This document shows positions 31,914 to 43,846 of a DNA stretch of 64,000 nucleotides, piece by piece. Positions within the stretch are counted from its first letter, which is position 1, and every line of letters starts with the position of its first letter. Origin of the DNA: Ryuthela nishihirai (lineage: Eukaryota > Arthropoda > Arachnida > Araneae > Heptathelidae). The notes below the pieces were generated by a model. That model was given only the letters and a program-made list of their open reading frames with translations. It was not told the origin of the DNA and searched no databases. The position numbers and the translations under genes were made by a program. The stretch is taken from contig JAWZYU010000013.1 in NCBI GenBank assembly GCA_038380435.1, forward strand, positions 67,164,446 to 67,228,445. Direction: 5' to 3'.

Positions 31914-33124
31914 TATATTGCTTAGATTTTTCGATAAACACCGAACTTTTGACGTTTATGATAACTGGCAACAGACATGAAACAATTAATTGGATAGCGT
32001 AAAAGTAATCGTCTGAAACAAATATACATGAAGAAATTGATATTTAAATTTCTTGGACGATGCATCTTTAATTCGATGAGTAGCTAAATATTCTTTTAAT
32101 ATGTGCACACATATTTTATAGGCATATAAAATATTTCCTTAGTCAAAATATTTAATCAATAATTTTATTGCAAAATATTAAAGGGGAAGAAAAATCATAA
32201 TTAACACATAAATGTTGACTGTAATGCATTAATTCTTAAATATTCTTTTATCAAACTCTATGATGGACTTGTTTTTCAGAAAAATTATGCTTTTGCAGAT
32301 GCAGTGAAATTTAAAAAAAATAGTTTTCATCCCAAGAATTCAATATTTTCTAGGCAATGGAAATAGAAGAATAGACTTGGTTAAACTTAAGCAAAACTTG
32401 AAAATCTTTGATAAAAAATGATTATGGCTTAAGACAACTTTGATTTCTTCTCTGCTTAAATATTTCAGATTGTAAGGTAGTCCCATTTACTACCAAAATG
32501 TTTTGTTATAACCCGATATTGTCTATCGTGAATACAAAAGTAGTTAATACTGCCTTTAGACATGGAAATAGCTCAAGCTCTTATTCTGAACCAACTGCAA
32601 AATGTTTTTAATACATATTTTAAAGTTCCCTATTAGCACTTTCGAAGGTATTGCTCCTTTACTATCCATGAGAAAAACACATAGTTTTAGAAACTAATTT
32701 CATTCTTTTCATGATTATTCAAGTGATGGCTCATTTTTACTTCAACCGTTGTATTTCTGTGTTCACATAATATTACTCACAAGGGAAGATACAATATACG
32801 GGGTAATGCTTTTTGCATTGCAAACAAAACTATGTGTGGTTTAAAACCAGATTGTTTCTGTTGAATTATATTTCAGAAATTTACACAATGAATACAGCAG
32901 TAGAAAGGCACAAATTAATTGTACAAAATGACTTCTTCCAACATCTTACTATACAATGCTGTGTTGCTAACTGAGTGTAAACAAGCTGTTAATCTAAAAT
33001 ATCTGATGCATACATTACTTCATTTAACAGCTCTTTTGTTTTGGTATTGCTGACAAGTAAAAGCATGGTTTGACAAAATATGTTACAAACTGCAAATGTA
33101 ATGAAATGAATATGAATGCATATA
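31914..33124. other. AT-rich intergenic stretch
   Basis: No coding or repeat feature was recognised. It lies beyond the poly(A) signal of the minus-strand gene at 33.1-35.0 kb, so it is its 3' flank. Confidence 0.4.
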
Positions 33125-33754
33125 ATGTACAAAAGAGTTCTCAAAATTTATTACAAGTATAGAGATAAAACCTGCATTTACATAATTTGTACTAAACCAT
33201 TAGTCACTTAAGAAAATAATTTGTCCAAATAGTTTACTGTGTCCTCCAATGTGAAAAGGGCACAGCATTGCTGTGACTTTTGCAACAGAGTGTGCAATGT
33301 TGAGTGCAAACACTACTTGACTGGGTATCACAGCAGTTGCTATGTACATGACAGTGCAAAACACACATTTACACACAGACGTGGAGACTTGGTAATCAGC
33401 AGAATAGCTGTAACTAGTTCTTGGCATATGACAGTTGAACACGAATGGACTTGGCAAAGTGCCCGGCTTGAGGTGTGCATCTGTAGCACATTAGCTTTTC
33501 TCTTTGGTACATGAACTTCTCGTCATACTACATCTTTTTCAGAACATCACTCCACATCTTATTCACCAACTGATTAACTGACTATACAGCAAACATCAAC
33601 ACCACCAAGCCACTGTGCCACATGACAGTACTGCAGAGGACAACCAACAACTTCCAGCTGCTTCATTGAGTAAGACTTCATTTCAGCAGAGGAATTACAC
33701 TTTCATTTCAGCAGAGGAATTACACTTTCATTTCAGCTTTTTTTCCTTGAAGAT
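33125..33754 (-). other. Predicted 3' UTR of the minus-strand gene
   Basis: The sequence after the stop codon at 33755 is less AT-rich than the flank. It contains a 24-25 base direct duplication (tttcagcagaggaattacac twice, 33683-33730) and ends at an AATAAA signal. A long minus-strand frame at 33200-33457 has no known motif and is taken as chance. Confidence 0.5.
33147..33152 (-). terminator. Poly(A) signal AATAAA
   Basis: On the minus strand, tgtaATAAAttttgag lies about 600 bases downstream of the predicted stop codon. Cleavage would be expected around 33120-33135. Confidence 0.5.
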
Positions 33755-34974
33755 TCATACAGCTGACACTTGTGTTTCTTCATCATCTGTGTAATAAATG
33801 CAAAATTATAGGTTAAAATAAATCAGTTTTAAAATCTACAGTTATTGGATACAAATATAGTAAAAATTAATGCTAAATGACATATGACTAAAAGTTACTT
33901 ACATTCCAAAACTTGAACTGTCAACTATGATTGTTTAAACCCTTAAGAGTGAACTCTGGTTACTTTTTTCATAAAAAACAACAACAAATTTTTAAACTTT
34001 ATTCTGAGGCAACTAATAAACAGATCATGTTACATACAAAACAAAAAATTGTTTAATTCCGAAAAGAAAAATTTAGATTTAATCTCAAAAGGATTCCAAG
34101 TGTTTTATTGCATTTTAAGGGTAGAATCATAAATAGTTTAAAGTTAACATTTTAACTAGTAATTTACAAATTTCAATGTAACACTTAATCATTAATTATG
34201 TTATTAAGAAATGAAATCTAATTCCTTTCAAAACCCAAATCATTATAACTAACTCTGATTTGAAAGGAAATACTAATGAAAAGTTTTTAAAACAGTTTAA
34301 AAGTATTTCCTCAGTGCATAAAGTCACAATAAAATTCCATTTGTAGCAAACTGGCGTAACCTGAGGTGAGTGACTGTTACTGTTGTCTCCATAATGCAGT
34401 GCATTGCCCTCTAAACTGGGGGCAGCAAATGGGGGGAAAAACTGAAATTTTGCTCTTTAAAGACTATTTTGCTGCCCTCTGGATTGTGATACCCAGAGTG
34501 GCAGCCCCACTTCCCCTCCCCAAATACACTAGTGATAGCAAACAGTCAAGTAAAATACAGAATAAATAAAGAAATAATAACGTGGGTTAAATAATAAAAA
34601 CTTATCGAAAGATGGAAGGAAAGAGCTACAATAAAACTTGAATAGATAGGTTGTCAGTTTGAATCATCTGCAATTGAGATGTATTAAATTGGTTACATAA
34701 TAAGCTGGATGATTTCAATTTCTTGCTTTGTGAGACACATATTGTGCATGCTTACCATCATCTTCAGGATCTGTTACATCACTACTGTAATAACCCGTAG
34801 TAGAAAAGCCTTCATGATTGTGTGCTCACCCAAGTACCATCTGCCTGCTCCGTGCAGCCATCTGGGCAGCAATTGAAGAGTCAGGTGGTCTGTGTGCTCT
34901 AGGATATGGGGGTGGTGGAGCACTACGAGGGGGAGGGAGTGGTGGCATCATGTGAGTGGGATGCTGTGGCACGG
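33755..34974 (-). CDS. 3' end of a host gene: proline-rich, acidic tail, PDZ-type C-terminus
   Basis: Three exons join without a stop. Exon 34830-34974 has acceptor ttgtactttttcag and donor GG/gtgagc. It encodes a basic, proline-rich segment (PLPPPRSAPPPPYP) followed by SSIAAQMAARSRQMVLG. Exon 34756-34784 (29 nt) has acceptor ttattacag and donor gtaagc. The terminal exon runs 33786-33755, acceptor tattacacag. Splice phases 2 and 1 match exactly and give a C-terminus SDVTDPEDDDDEETQVSAV. The last three residues SAV fit a class I PDZ-binding motif, and the polyproline run could bind SH3 or WW domains. This suggests the cytoplasmic tail of a membrane or scaffold protein. I do not recognise the family. 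Upstream exons lie at higher coordinates or outside the window. Confidence 0.72.
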
Positions 34975-35339
34975 CTGAAAAAGTACAACATAAACAATTC
35001 TGTATTACATTATGAGCTACAAATAGCACTTCTCATGGTTACTAAGAGTTCAATTATGAGCAGAATCATTACTTTATCAGTCAATAATTCAAGCAATCTT
35101 TTATTTAAAAACAGTTATAAAAGAAATGGACTTTAGATTTGTATGAAGGCATATCATAACTTAAACAACATAGTCTTGGAAGTGAAGCATTTGGAATAAA
35201 AATGTTCACTGATGAAACATTAAATATGACTTTGTGACTACAGTGGCCAACATTTAGGCCACGAACAGCCCAGAAAGCACTCAAAACAATATACATGAAT
35301 TCACATGTCCATTTTAAATCAGGCTAAATTGTGTAGAAC
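34975..35339. other. Intron remainder between proline-rich exon and LINE
   Basis: Sequence immediately upstream (minus strand) of the proline-rich exon. No exon was recognised. The LINE insertion begins at about 35340, so the intron was expanded by at least 3.6 kb. Confidence 0.4.
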
Positions 35340-38300
35340 CGGCCAGGTCCAGCACCTAATATCCGACCCCGCCTTCTCGTGGTGCAGGTCGTTAGCACCT
35401 TTCAAAAGAGTTATTATCTTTTGGAAAGGAACGGAAGGGGAGGGCTGCCAGTTCAGTATGGCCTACTGATCTGGTCATCTATGGCCACTTTTTTATTTTT
35501 TTTTCAAACCTGCTGAGGAGTGGTCAACTTCACAGGGTCCTGGTGCTGACCATTTATACCTACTAGACTGGACTTGTTTTTGGATTTGAGTTTGATTATG
35601 GATCATGGACTTGCTGCACTGGTTGGCCTCTGTTGAGGGAGAATCTGCTCTGTGTTTTCTGTTTGCTTCTGGGTTGCCAGCTCTAAGTGAACAGAGGCAT
35701 GGGATACCTTATATCAGCTGGTGGATAATCCTAATCAGAGGCCATCGCAGGTACCTGAACCTTACTTAGCTAGTTGGGCATCGTCAAGCCTAAACTGGAG
35801 CAATGTGTTTCAGGCAGGCCATATGGCTCTTGAAACGTCCACTTGAAAAGATGGTGCCTGAAGTTCCTACCAGCATCGGTGACTTCAGCCATTAGCAGAG
35901 GAGGAACAGGTCTTTGCCCCATGCCTGTGATCAGGGGGCTGTTTGATATTGTTGGCCCTAACAATCTCAATAAACCTAATTTCTTTAAAAATCCTACTAA
36001 TCATTTTCTCTCTGCAGGAACGTGGAACGTTATATAGAGATTATTCTCTTGATGTCCTCACGCAGGACTTCCAGCGCTATAACCTAGATATTCTAGGCTG
36101 GCAAAAGACCAGGTGGACAGGTAAAAGTGAGATACTTAAATATAACTTAAATTTCCCTTTACAGGGAGGGAGGATGGAAAGCATCACCAAGGCGTGGGTC
36201 TGCTGCTCAGCAGACATGCTAGTGATGCTCTTCTAGGATATGGGTGCATTAATGAAAGGTTTCTTACAGCAAAATTTCAGACAAGCATTAAAGACTTGAA
36301 TGTTATCTGCTGTTATGCCCCCACTGAGGATTCTGATGAGGATGAGAAGGATAGGTTTTAAGGACAACTTCAGGATATTTTGAACTCTGTCAAGAAAGGA
36401 GATATTACCCTTGTTCTTGGTGACTTCAATGCCAAGGTTGGCACCGACTCTGACCTTTGGGGAGGGGTGATAGGCCCTTTTGGTATTGGTAGCTGCAATG
36501 GTAATGGGCAACGTTTGCTACAGGTAAGTAAACTCAATGTTTTCAGAATAACTAACACATATTACAGACACCGCGACATACATAATTACACATGGGTTTC
36601 ACCTGATGGGCTGCATAGGAATATGATTGATTATATATTAATTAACAACAAATGGGCTAGTTCTGTTAGGAATACCAGGGCATATAGGGGGACTGAAATT
36701 AGATCTGACCATTACCTTGTTAAACGTGTCTTGCAACTTAAACTTAAAAAGTGTTATGCTAAATTTAAAAAAAATTACTTTTAATACTGAAGCTCTGAAA
36801 GACCCAGTTATAGCTAAAGCTTACCATGATAGGTTACTTAGTCATTATGACAGTCATTGTTTGCTTAATACTGAAGTTGAGGAAGAATGGGGCCATTTTA
36901 AACAGGCTTTTTTGGACACTAACAGTACTTTTTTAGGAAAAAAGGAGCAGAGGAGACAGAATTATCTGAGTGATAATGCACTTGAGCTTATTTCAGAAAG
37001 AAAGAGCTGCAGGAATGTCCTTAATCAATATCCTACTAGTACTAATAGAAAGCATTACAGAGAACTTAATAAACGTGTAAAAGATCAGTTAGCTGCTGAT
37101 AAGAATCTTTGGCTTGATGGTTTGGCTGACAAAGCCGAGGAAGCAGTTAGACAGCACAACAGCAGAGAGTTGTACCAGATAGTTAATGTATTGTGTGGTA
37201 GAAAACGAACAGGTATACAGGTATTGAAGGATAAACAAGGTAAGGTTATAGAAGGGGAGGATTCTGTCATGGCTAGGTGGGCTGAGCATTTCAGTGATAT
37301 TCTAAACAATGCGGGTAGTTCTATTTCCATTGTTTGCAATAATGATAGATGCATTGGTGGCTTTAATGTTGGCCCTATAACACAATTTGAAGTTATTTTG
37401 GTTGTTTCTAAACTTAAACTTCATAAATCCCCAGGGGTAGATGAAATTACTACGGAAATGCTTAGAGCTGGGAATGTTTTGGTTACCACTTGGATGGCTG
37501 AAATTTTGAATATCTTTTATGATAAAGGCATGTTTCCTAAGGATTTTACCAGAGCTATTGTTATCCCTATTTTCAAAAAAAGGTGATCGCAGTTCTTGTG
37601 GTAGCTATAGGGGTATCAGCCTACTCTTTGTTCCAGGTACAGTTCTTTCCATGATTGGGCTTAATAGAATTAAGAATCTAGTTGACACTCAATTGCGTGA
37701 TGAACAATATGGATTCAGAAGTGGTAGGGGATGTGTGGATAAGATATTTTCACTTAGGCAGATTCTTGAGAAATGTTTAGAGTTTCAGAAACCTTTGGTT
37801 GCTAGCTTTGTTGATTTCAAAAAGGCTTTCGACTCTGTTGATCGTCATAATTTGTGGTTGATTGTGAAATCATATAGTATACCAGACAAGTTAATTAACA
37901 TAATGAAAGCTCTCTATAATAACACTGAGTCGTGTGTGAGAGTTGGTACGGTTTGTAGCAATTGGTTTAGTATTACTTCTGGTGTTCGACAAGGGTGTAT
38001 TTTGTCTCCTTTTCTCTTTAGCTTGGTCATTGATTATGTTAGGCGAAATTCACTTCAAGGGAAAGATTTTGGCCTTAAATGGACTGGAGATACGAAAATT
38101 TCTGATTTAGATTATGCTGATGATTTAGCCCTTTTGGCAAATGATGTTGATGAGATGAATTCTTTCATTCGAGCTGTTGATGAGACTGGTAGTAGAGTAG
38201 GTTTGGTTATAAACAGAGAGAAAACTAAAGTGATGAAAATTGGTCAGGCAGGCTGTGATTCAGTTAATCTGAATGGTTGCAGTCTTGAGCAGGTGTCACA

Positions 38301-38912
38301 GTTTATTTACCTTGGGTGGTGTAACAGATACTGGTGATCTGCGGCATGAGATTAACAGACGAATAGGGATTGCTGCCGGGACTTTTAAGAATCTATGGAG
38401 ATTGTGGAGAAATAGGCGTATACACCTAAAGACTAAAATTAGACTGTATAATAGTTTGGTTCTTTCTAGGGTTAGTTATGGTAGTGAAACGTAGACGTTG
38501 TGTAAACAAGATAACAGGAAACTAGATGCTTTTGATTCTAGGTGCTTACGCAGTATCTTGGGTATTAGGTGGTTCAACTTGTAACTAATGATGAGGTTAG
38601 GCAAAGGAGTCTGCAACCTCCTTTAAGCAGCATATTGTACAGAGACTCCGCTGGTTTGGCCATGTTGCCCGTATGAATAATTATAGATTGGCGAATAGGG
38701 TTATGAACAGTGTGCCTAGAGGCCTCAGAAGGAGGGGGAGACCTAGGATGCGGTGGGCAGACAATGTCAAACAGGACCTTCTTAGAATTGGTGTGCAGTG
38801 GCCGGATGCAGCAGATGTAGCTCAGGACAGATATGCTTGGAGAATTAAACTGCGCGGTCTGGTTGGACTTCCGTAGCCCATGGCTGCTTGAGGATGACGA
38901 TGATGATGTAAT
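35340..38912 (+). mobile_element. Near full-length APE-type LINE (RTE/CFDP2-like), broken
   Basis: Composition changes sharply at about 35340 (ccggccaggtccagcacc), and the element ends in gatgacgatgatgatg at 38912, a short ATG tail instead of poly(A). One endonuclease and reverse transcriptase protein is encoded in order. There is no RNase H or gag-like ORF, as in compact RTE-like LINEs. Two truncated 3' fragments (865-1300 and 15135-15362) belong to the same family. It lies antisense to the host gene ending at 33755. No clear target duplication was found. Confidence 0.88.
36006..38876 (+). pseudogene. LINE endonuclease/reverse transcriptase, frameshifted
   Basis: The endonuclease half shows AGTWNVI, DILGWQKTRWTG, CCYAPTED, LVLGDFNAKVG (near 36420), NMIDYILINNKW and SDHYLV (near 36706), resembling CFDP2-type domains. 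The RT half shows HKSPGVDEITTEML, YRGISLL, GFRSGRGC, ASFVDFKKAFDSVDRHNLW (catalytic Asp, about 37810), SGVRQGCILSPFLFSLV, and DYADDLALLA (38110-38139). The C-terminal tail is GLRRRGRPRMRWADNV with AQDRYAWR. Breaks occur near 36035, 36236, 36358, 36770, 37580 (within an A run) and 38320, plus a TAG at 38492. The long open pieces (289 and 272 codons) indicate recent death. Confidence 0.9.
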
Positions 38913-39950
38913 CAGTATTATGTAGCAGTCAATTAACCGTCATTGCATTAGACTACAATAATTATTTATGTCTGGAGAATTTGAATTTTATTCTAGGTTA
39001 AAATTTTGTTTACAAGAAATATATTGATGACCATTGATACCGACAGAATTTTTTCCGGAGGTGGAAGAATAAATTTATTCCAGGGAGGAGCAAAATTCAG
39101 CAGGAGGCAAAGAAGCAAATTAATGTTTCAATAAAGAAATAGTTATGTGGAGATGTTCGTTAATGAATGCAGTTGCAAATAAGGAATCATGCAGAATCGT
39201 ACTATAATACTACTAAGGATATATGAAAACGAAACAAAAAAATTACACCAACTTATTTTTGATGAATGCATGTAAAAAATATTTTTTCGTAATAACAAAT
39301 TAAAATAAATAAAATACTTCCGAGAACAAAAGAAACCGTAAAAAGAAAAATCAAGATTTAAATTTCTTTAAAGAAAAAGAAACGTAAAGTTTTGGTACAT
39401 CTGATGTTATTTAATATAAATTAATTTTCCGATCAATTTTTTTTCGGGTGGAGGTCAACTGCCTATCTTTCCCCCTGCCGGCGCCCATGTTGCTGACTCT
39501 TTTTTACCCATTAATATATTATCAATTTTTTTTACGAACATTATTCAGTATTCAGTTTGTTTTCTGATCACTGGGGACCATGAACCCATTTTTATAATCA
39601 CAAAATAGGCGACGTTTGTAGATAACACGTTGAGAACATGGCTCGTCCCCTCCAGTGCATACGAAATCGTGTTTCGCATGTACTGAAATGTTTTAGTACA
39701 TGCGAAATCGAAGTTATGCTCTTCGCTCGAGGTAGAGGAGATCTCCGAGCTCTTCATCCATACAGTCTGTATCAAGATGAAATAATACAAGCTTAAAAAA
39801 AAATACATTTAAAATCCATATTTAGCGAAGTCAAAACTGAAGTAAAACAATCAAAATATTCAATTATACATTTGTGTTCCAAAACGGAATAAAACCTTTC
39901 GTTTATTGCTTGCATGCTCACGAGAAACGTTTTTCTCTGGAGATCTGCAG
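38913..39950. other. AT-rich stretch with a 13-bp-arm hairpin
   Basis: tttcgcatgtact (39672-39684) pairs with agtacatgcgaaa (39695-39707) across a 10-base loop. Otherwise nothing was recognised. The minus-strand frame at 39545-39808 lacks a domain. Confidence 0.35.
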
Positions 39951-40048
39951 CGCTGGAGGCCGATTTCATTCTTCCGTGGGAAGACCTCGAGAGCAGTGTC
40001 GATTTTCTCCAACCCTCTAGCGATGTTGCTGGGTCCTGGGGACAAACG
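39951..40048 (+). CDS. Candidate internal exon, plus strand
   Basis: Acceptor ttttctctggagatctgcag ends at 39950 and donor ACG/gtaattg follows 40048. The 98-nt interval has one open frame, reading LEADFILPWEDLESSVDFLQ then PSSDVAGSWGQT, with coding-like composition and a GC content well above its neighbours. No family is recognised and no partner exon was found nearby. The opposite strand is also open here, so strand choice rests on the splice sites. Confidence 0.3.
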
Positions 40049-40324
40049 GTAATTGTTTTTTTTTGTAATGACCGATCAGCGGCCTTCGTTACATCGGTGT
40101 CTTCTCCAGCAGTCGGTAGTCAGTTAGTAACCCTGCTTCGCCAGATAAATGCTTTTGTTTCCTATCTCGCTTTCGTCAGTTATTTCGTTTGGACTCCTGA
40201 GACACATGCGCAGCACACTTTAAGCTTCTTTTAAATTTCGTTTAGTTTTAGCCAGTGGATTCTTCCTATGAAATGAGAAAAAAATCCAATTGATTTGCTG
40301 AAAGGGTTGTAGTATTAGAAACTA

Positions 40325-40725
40325 TGACGGTTGGGAAAAGACACTTGAGAGGCATTTTTGCACAAAATGGCCAGGTTACAAAGACCCATACCAAGGTTGG
40401 GGGAGAGGACCCAATGGACAGCTGTTTGGAGGGAGATGGTAGCCTCCTGTCAAGTTGATCCAGCGTGTTCTTTAACGTGCACAGAGTATGGCTCTCACGC
40501 ACACGGGGAATTTTTTTATGACTTAACGACTCATCCGATGGACGGCGACTTCCGAAGACCATCGATTATCTCCCGACCTGCCCATTCCCCTATTACCCGT
40601 GCGCAGGACGGAGAGTTTTCCGGAGATAAATCTCAACACTGGCACAGCTGGAACTAAAATCTGGGAACTGAAGATTTCGAGCCTACCGACTTTCGAGCCT
40701 ACCGCCCCCCGCCCCCTAGAAAATA
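40325..40725 (-). mobile_element. SINE-A copy, minus strand, near full length
   Basis: It matches the reverse complement of the 59237 copy from the tail (ttttgcacaaaatggccagg) through tctttaacgtgcacagagta to ggagataaatctcaacactg and a degraded tRNA head (gcctaccgccccc). The central ttaacg block is duplicated or altered (gacttaacgactcatccgat). Confidence 0.85.
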
Positions 40726-41703
40726 CGCTCAACTGTATTAATATTTCAGATTGCTAGTAAAATAGTACAATCAAAGTTAACAATATGATTTTAGAATTGT
40801 TCCAAAATAGAAGTTGTGATTCATCATATCATAAAGATCGCAAAGATGAATATTATTTTATTCAAGCAAAATACATCTCAAATCATACTTTACAATAGTG
40901 AGTATTTTACTAAAATAAGACTTTGTTAAAGTCTTTTTATTTAGCTGGAATATACATAAAAATATTATTTTGAAAGCTTGAAAGAGTCCTATACTGAATA
41001 CATATTTTTTATACTTTTATGTCTTTGCAAGGAATTTGATTTTGTCGAGGTGATCATGTTTCAAAGATAAAGGAAAGATTGTGACGTGACGCTGTCGTCA
41101 TTGTCATCATTGAAAAATGGAAGAAAATCGGACTTTCAAGTCATTCGAACGATGATCAGAAAAAAGAGTATGCCTCAGGTGCATCGAAAAATAACTAAAG
41201 CCATTAATGCTTAAAGATTAATACATTTTTCTGAGCATTTTTATTTTATTCTTTAATTTTCATTGCTATTTTTAATAATACATTTCATAATGCCAGCTTC
41301 TGCTGGGTCCGTTAAGGTACTTAGTAAACAGTAGATAATTGAGCCATATTTGGTTTCTGAAACTGAAAAATGCGATGAACGCTGCAGGCAGTAATTAGAA
41401 ACAGAGAATACGGACTGATAATGCAGATGACCTTCTGAAGGACAGCAGGTGTTAATGGTGCAACAAATCACTGTATATTATATCAAAGCTTGGGACTGCT
41501 CCGAAAAAAAAAATAATCGTGACTTTTCCCCTGCTGAAAAACTTCCGTTTCTACTTATAAATCACTATTCTTTTATTCATATTTTCTTTCTTTGATGTAT
41601 GAAACACGCTCACACGAAAAACTAGAAATTATTCTCTTAATGTGGCTTATTTAGGTACGTTCAGAGAATTATGTTTCATTAATAGGGATATACCTTATTT
41701 ATA
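40726..41703. other. AT-rich stretch
   Basis: No supported feature. Confidence 0.35.
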
Positions 41704-42092
41704 GAGGTGAGAGTTGGCTCAGTTGGTAGCACGCCAAGCTCGTAATCTGTAGTCCAAGTTCTAGTCCTACTTTTACTAACCGAAAATTATCTCCGCTAAC
41801 CCCACCTTGCCCTAGGTGAGAAAGGGGGACACCGATGGGCTTGATTCATCGGGTGAGACAATAAGCCATAGCGAATAATGGATATAATAAATAAATAGGA
41901 TAGCCATGCTGAGTGCGCGTTAAAAATCCTTCTGGATAACCTTGACTGGAGGCCTCCATCTGTATCCCAACAGCTGTCGGGAATTCACTGCTCTAACACT
42001 CTCTGAGTCCTTGTGGCCCTTGTGCTTTGGACATTTATAGACAATTGTGTGCAAGAAAAGCTCTACTCTCATGTAAAACAACCCAATCTTAT
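41704..42092 (+). mobile_element. SINE-A copy, plus strand
   Basis: The head ttggctcagttggtagcacg keeps the A box, but the B box has decayed to agttctagtcct. The body includes gggggacaccgatgggctt, an eroded core and ccaacagctgtcggg, and it ends with catgtaaaacaaccc. An AT-rich tract (ataataaataaatagg) interrupts the middle. Confidence 0.85.
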
Positions 42093-42840
42093 TTATGTTC
42101 TTTCTACAAAGATGTATTTTTGCTATTTAGAATATTAGACCATAATGAATATGATCATTCTTCACTACTAATGCCAGGCAAAATATAATTTCTCTTTTCT
42201 AAGTAGGAGACAGTTTAGTTAAGTAATTGTTAACTATTAGTTAAGTAAGTGGAACATTAGCACTCTTTCTTCAGTTCAAATCGTGGCTTAGGAATAAAAT
42301 GTCTAATCAATGTGAGACCTCATCTCTCTGACGTATTCTTCTTACAAGTGTGACTAGTAAGTAGCATGTTTGTTTTATACGTTATGTGCCTAAAACGGTA
42401 ATATGGCGTTCATGTGAGAAACCTCATATGGAGCATACATGCAACAACTAATTTGGTACAAACGTATTCATCATATAACTAAAAATATTCGTATGGTTGT
42501 TGAGCATTTTTGCTATTTCGTGCTATCACCTCAGACTTGAAGATTTACGCTCCATAGTCACTTCACCGACACTAAAATTTGACTTATCATTTGCGAAAGG
42601 TGTTCTCCCACCCTGAAGGAGTAAAATGATTCGTCAGATAATTAGCACAAGCAGAGATGGCTGGTAGAGTCGATTGACAATTCGTGACAAGATAATGGAG
42701 GTTAATTACATAAAATCAAACTCATATCAGTACGAGATATGATCAAATATGTAAACGAAAAAATTTTATTTCTATACGTTGAAAATATAGAAACTCCATT
42801 AGTGAAACTATAAAATGAATCAAAATTAAACAAATGAAAG
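42093..42840. other. AT-rich stretch
   Basis: No supported feature. Confidence 0.35.
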
Positions 42841-43030
42841 GTAGCTGCTTTCCTGACTAACTAGTTAGGAGCTATCTGCTCTACCAATCAAGCTAAGAGA
42901 ATGGTGCGTCACATTGTCTTTGGTAAGGTAATGAAGGAATGTCCGAAAACTTATCTAAGTAAGTGTGAAGCATGATTGTCTTAGGTTAACTGGTAGACGC
43001 TTAACTAGGAGGTCTAGATTCCGGAAGGCA
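42841..43030. repeat. Two tRNA-like relics, convergent
   Basis: The minus strand of 42841-42900 reads tctcttagcttgattggtag, an A-box-like start followed by agagcagatagctcc. The plus strand of 42970-43025 has taggttaactggtagacgc and ggtctagattcc, degenerate A and B boxes. They are probably decayed tRNA-derived SINE heads or old tRNA pseudogenes; neither folds as an intact tRNA by eye. Confidence 0.3.
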
Positions 43031-43775
43031 GTTGATATGATTGTTTAAACGATTGCATATTTTTGATTAATTGCTATATTTTTTTCAATATTCACTTATT
43101 ATAATCAATCACATATAATATTCACATATAAAACAATCACATAAAATAATTTTTTTTAAAGCGAAGATTTACCCGGTTTTAAATTATTTTGATATATTTG
43201 GAAAGTTTCTACACAAGATTACCACCGTATAATATATGTTTCTTATTTTAACGTTATTTGCGTTATATGAATGATTTTTTTGCACTAACCGGAAATAAGA
43301 CGAAAATGCGGGTAAATAAAAATTTATAAATATGTGTGCTACTCCTCTTCTGTGTTCTAAATATCCAATAAATACTTTGCAGTTGTTTGTTTATTAACAT
43401 ATAGAAGAACACGGGGAATAAAATATTTTTTTTCCTGGGGGGTAGGGGCGTGTTATCATCAGTTGTTAAGCTTGTTTCCAGTAGTAAGAAGTAATGAATC
43501 AACCTTTACTCTGTTTCGTACGAAAGAAATAATAATATTACTCTAAGACATTTCTACAAGTTTCACACATTTATTTTTCTAGGTTTAAAACGCTAAATGC
43601 TATTAAGAAAGACGCTTACTTTATTTTACTTCCATCTAATCACAAAACTGCAATAGTGAATTCGTTTATTATTATTTTGCCGATGATTATACTTGAGGAG
43701 GAATCCACAGTGCGCAAGGACAGACGCAAATTCCGTAGTTCTCTGCCTTTCTTTGGCTACGTTGCCGCATCCCCA
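43031..43775. other. AT-rich stretch
   Basis: No supported feature. Confidence 0.35.
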
Positions 43776-43846
43776 GATTGAATCTATGATCTCATAAATA
43801 GATTGAATCTATGATCTCATAAATAGATTGAATTTATGATCTTCAG
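43776..43846. repeat. 25-bp tandem repeat, about 3 copies
   Basis: gattgaatctatgatctcat plus aaata is repeated at 43776 and 43801, with a partial third copy at 43826. Confidence 0.92.

Noticed and set aside
33200..33514. Overlapping frames of 85 and 91 codons on both strands
   Set aside because: They fall in the predicted 3' UTR and have no recognisable motif.
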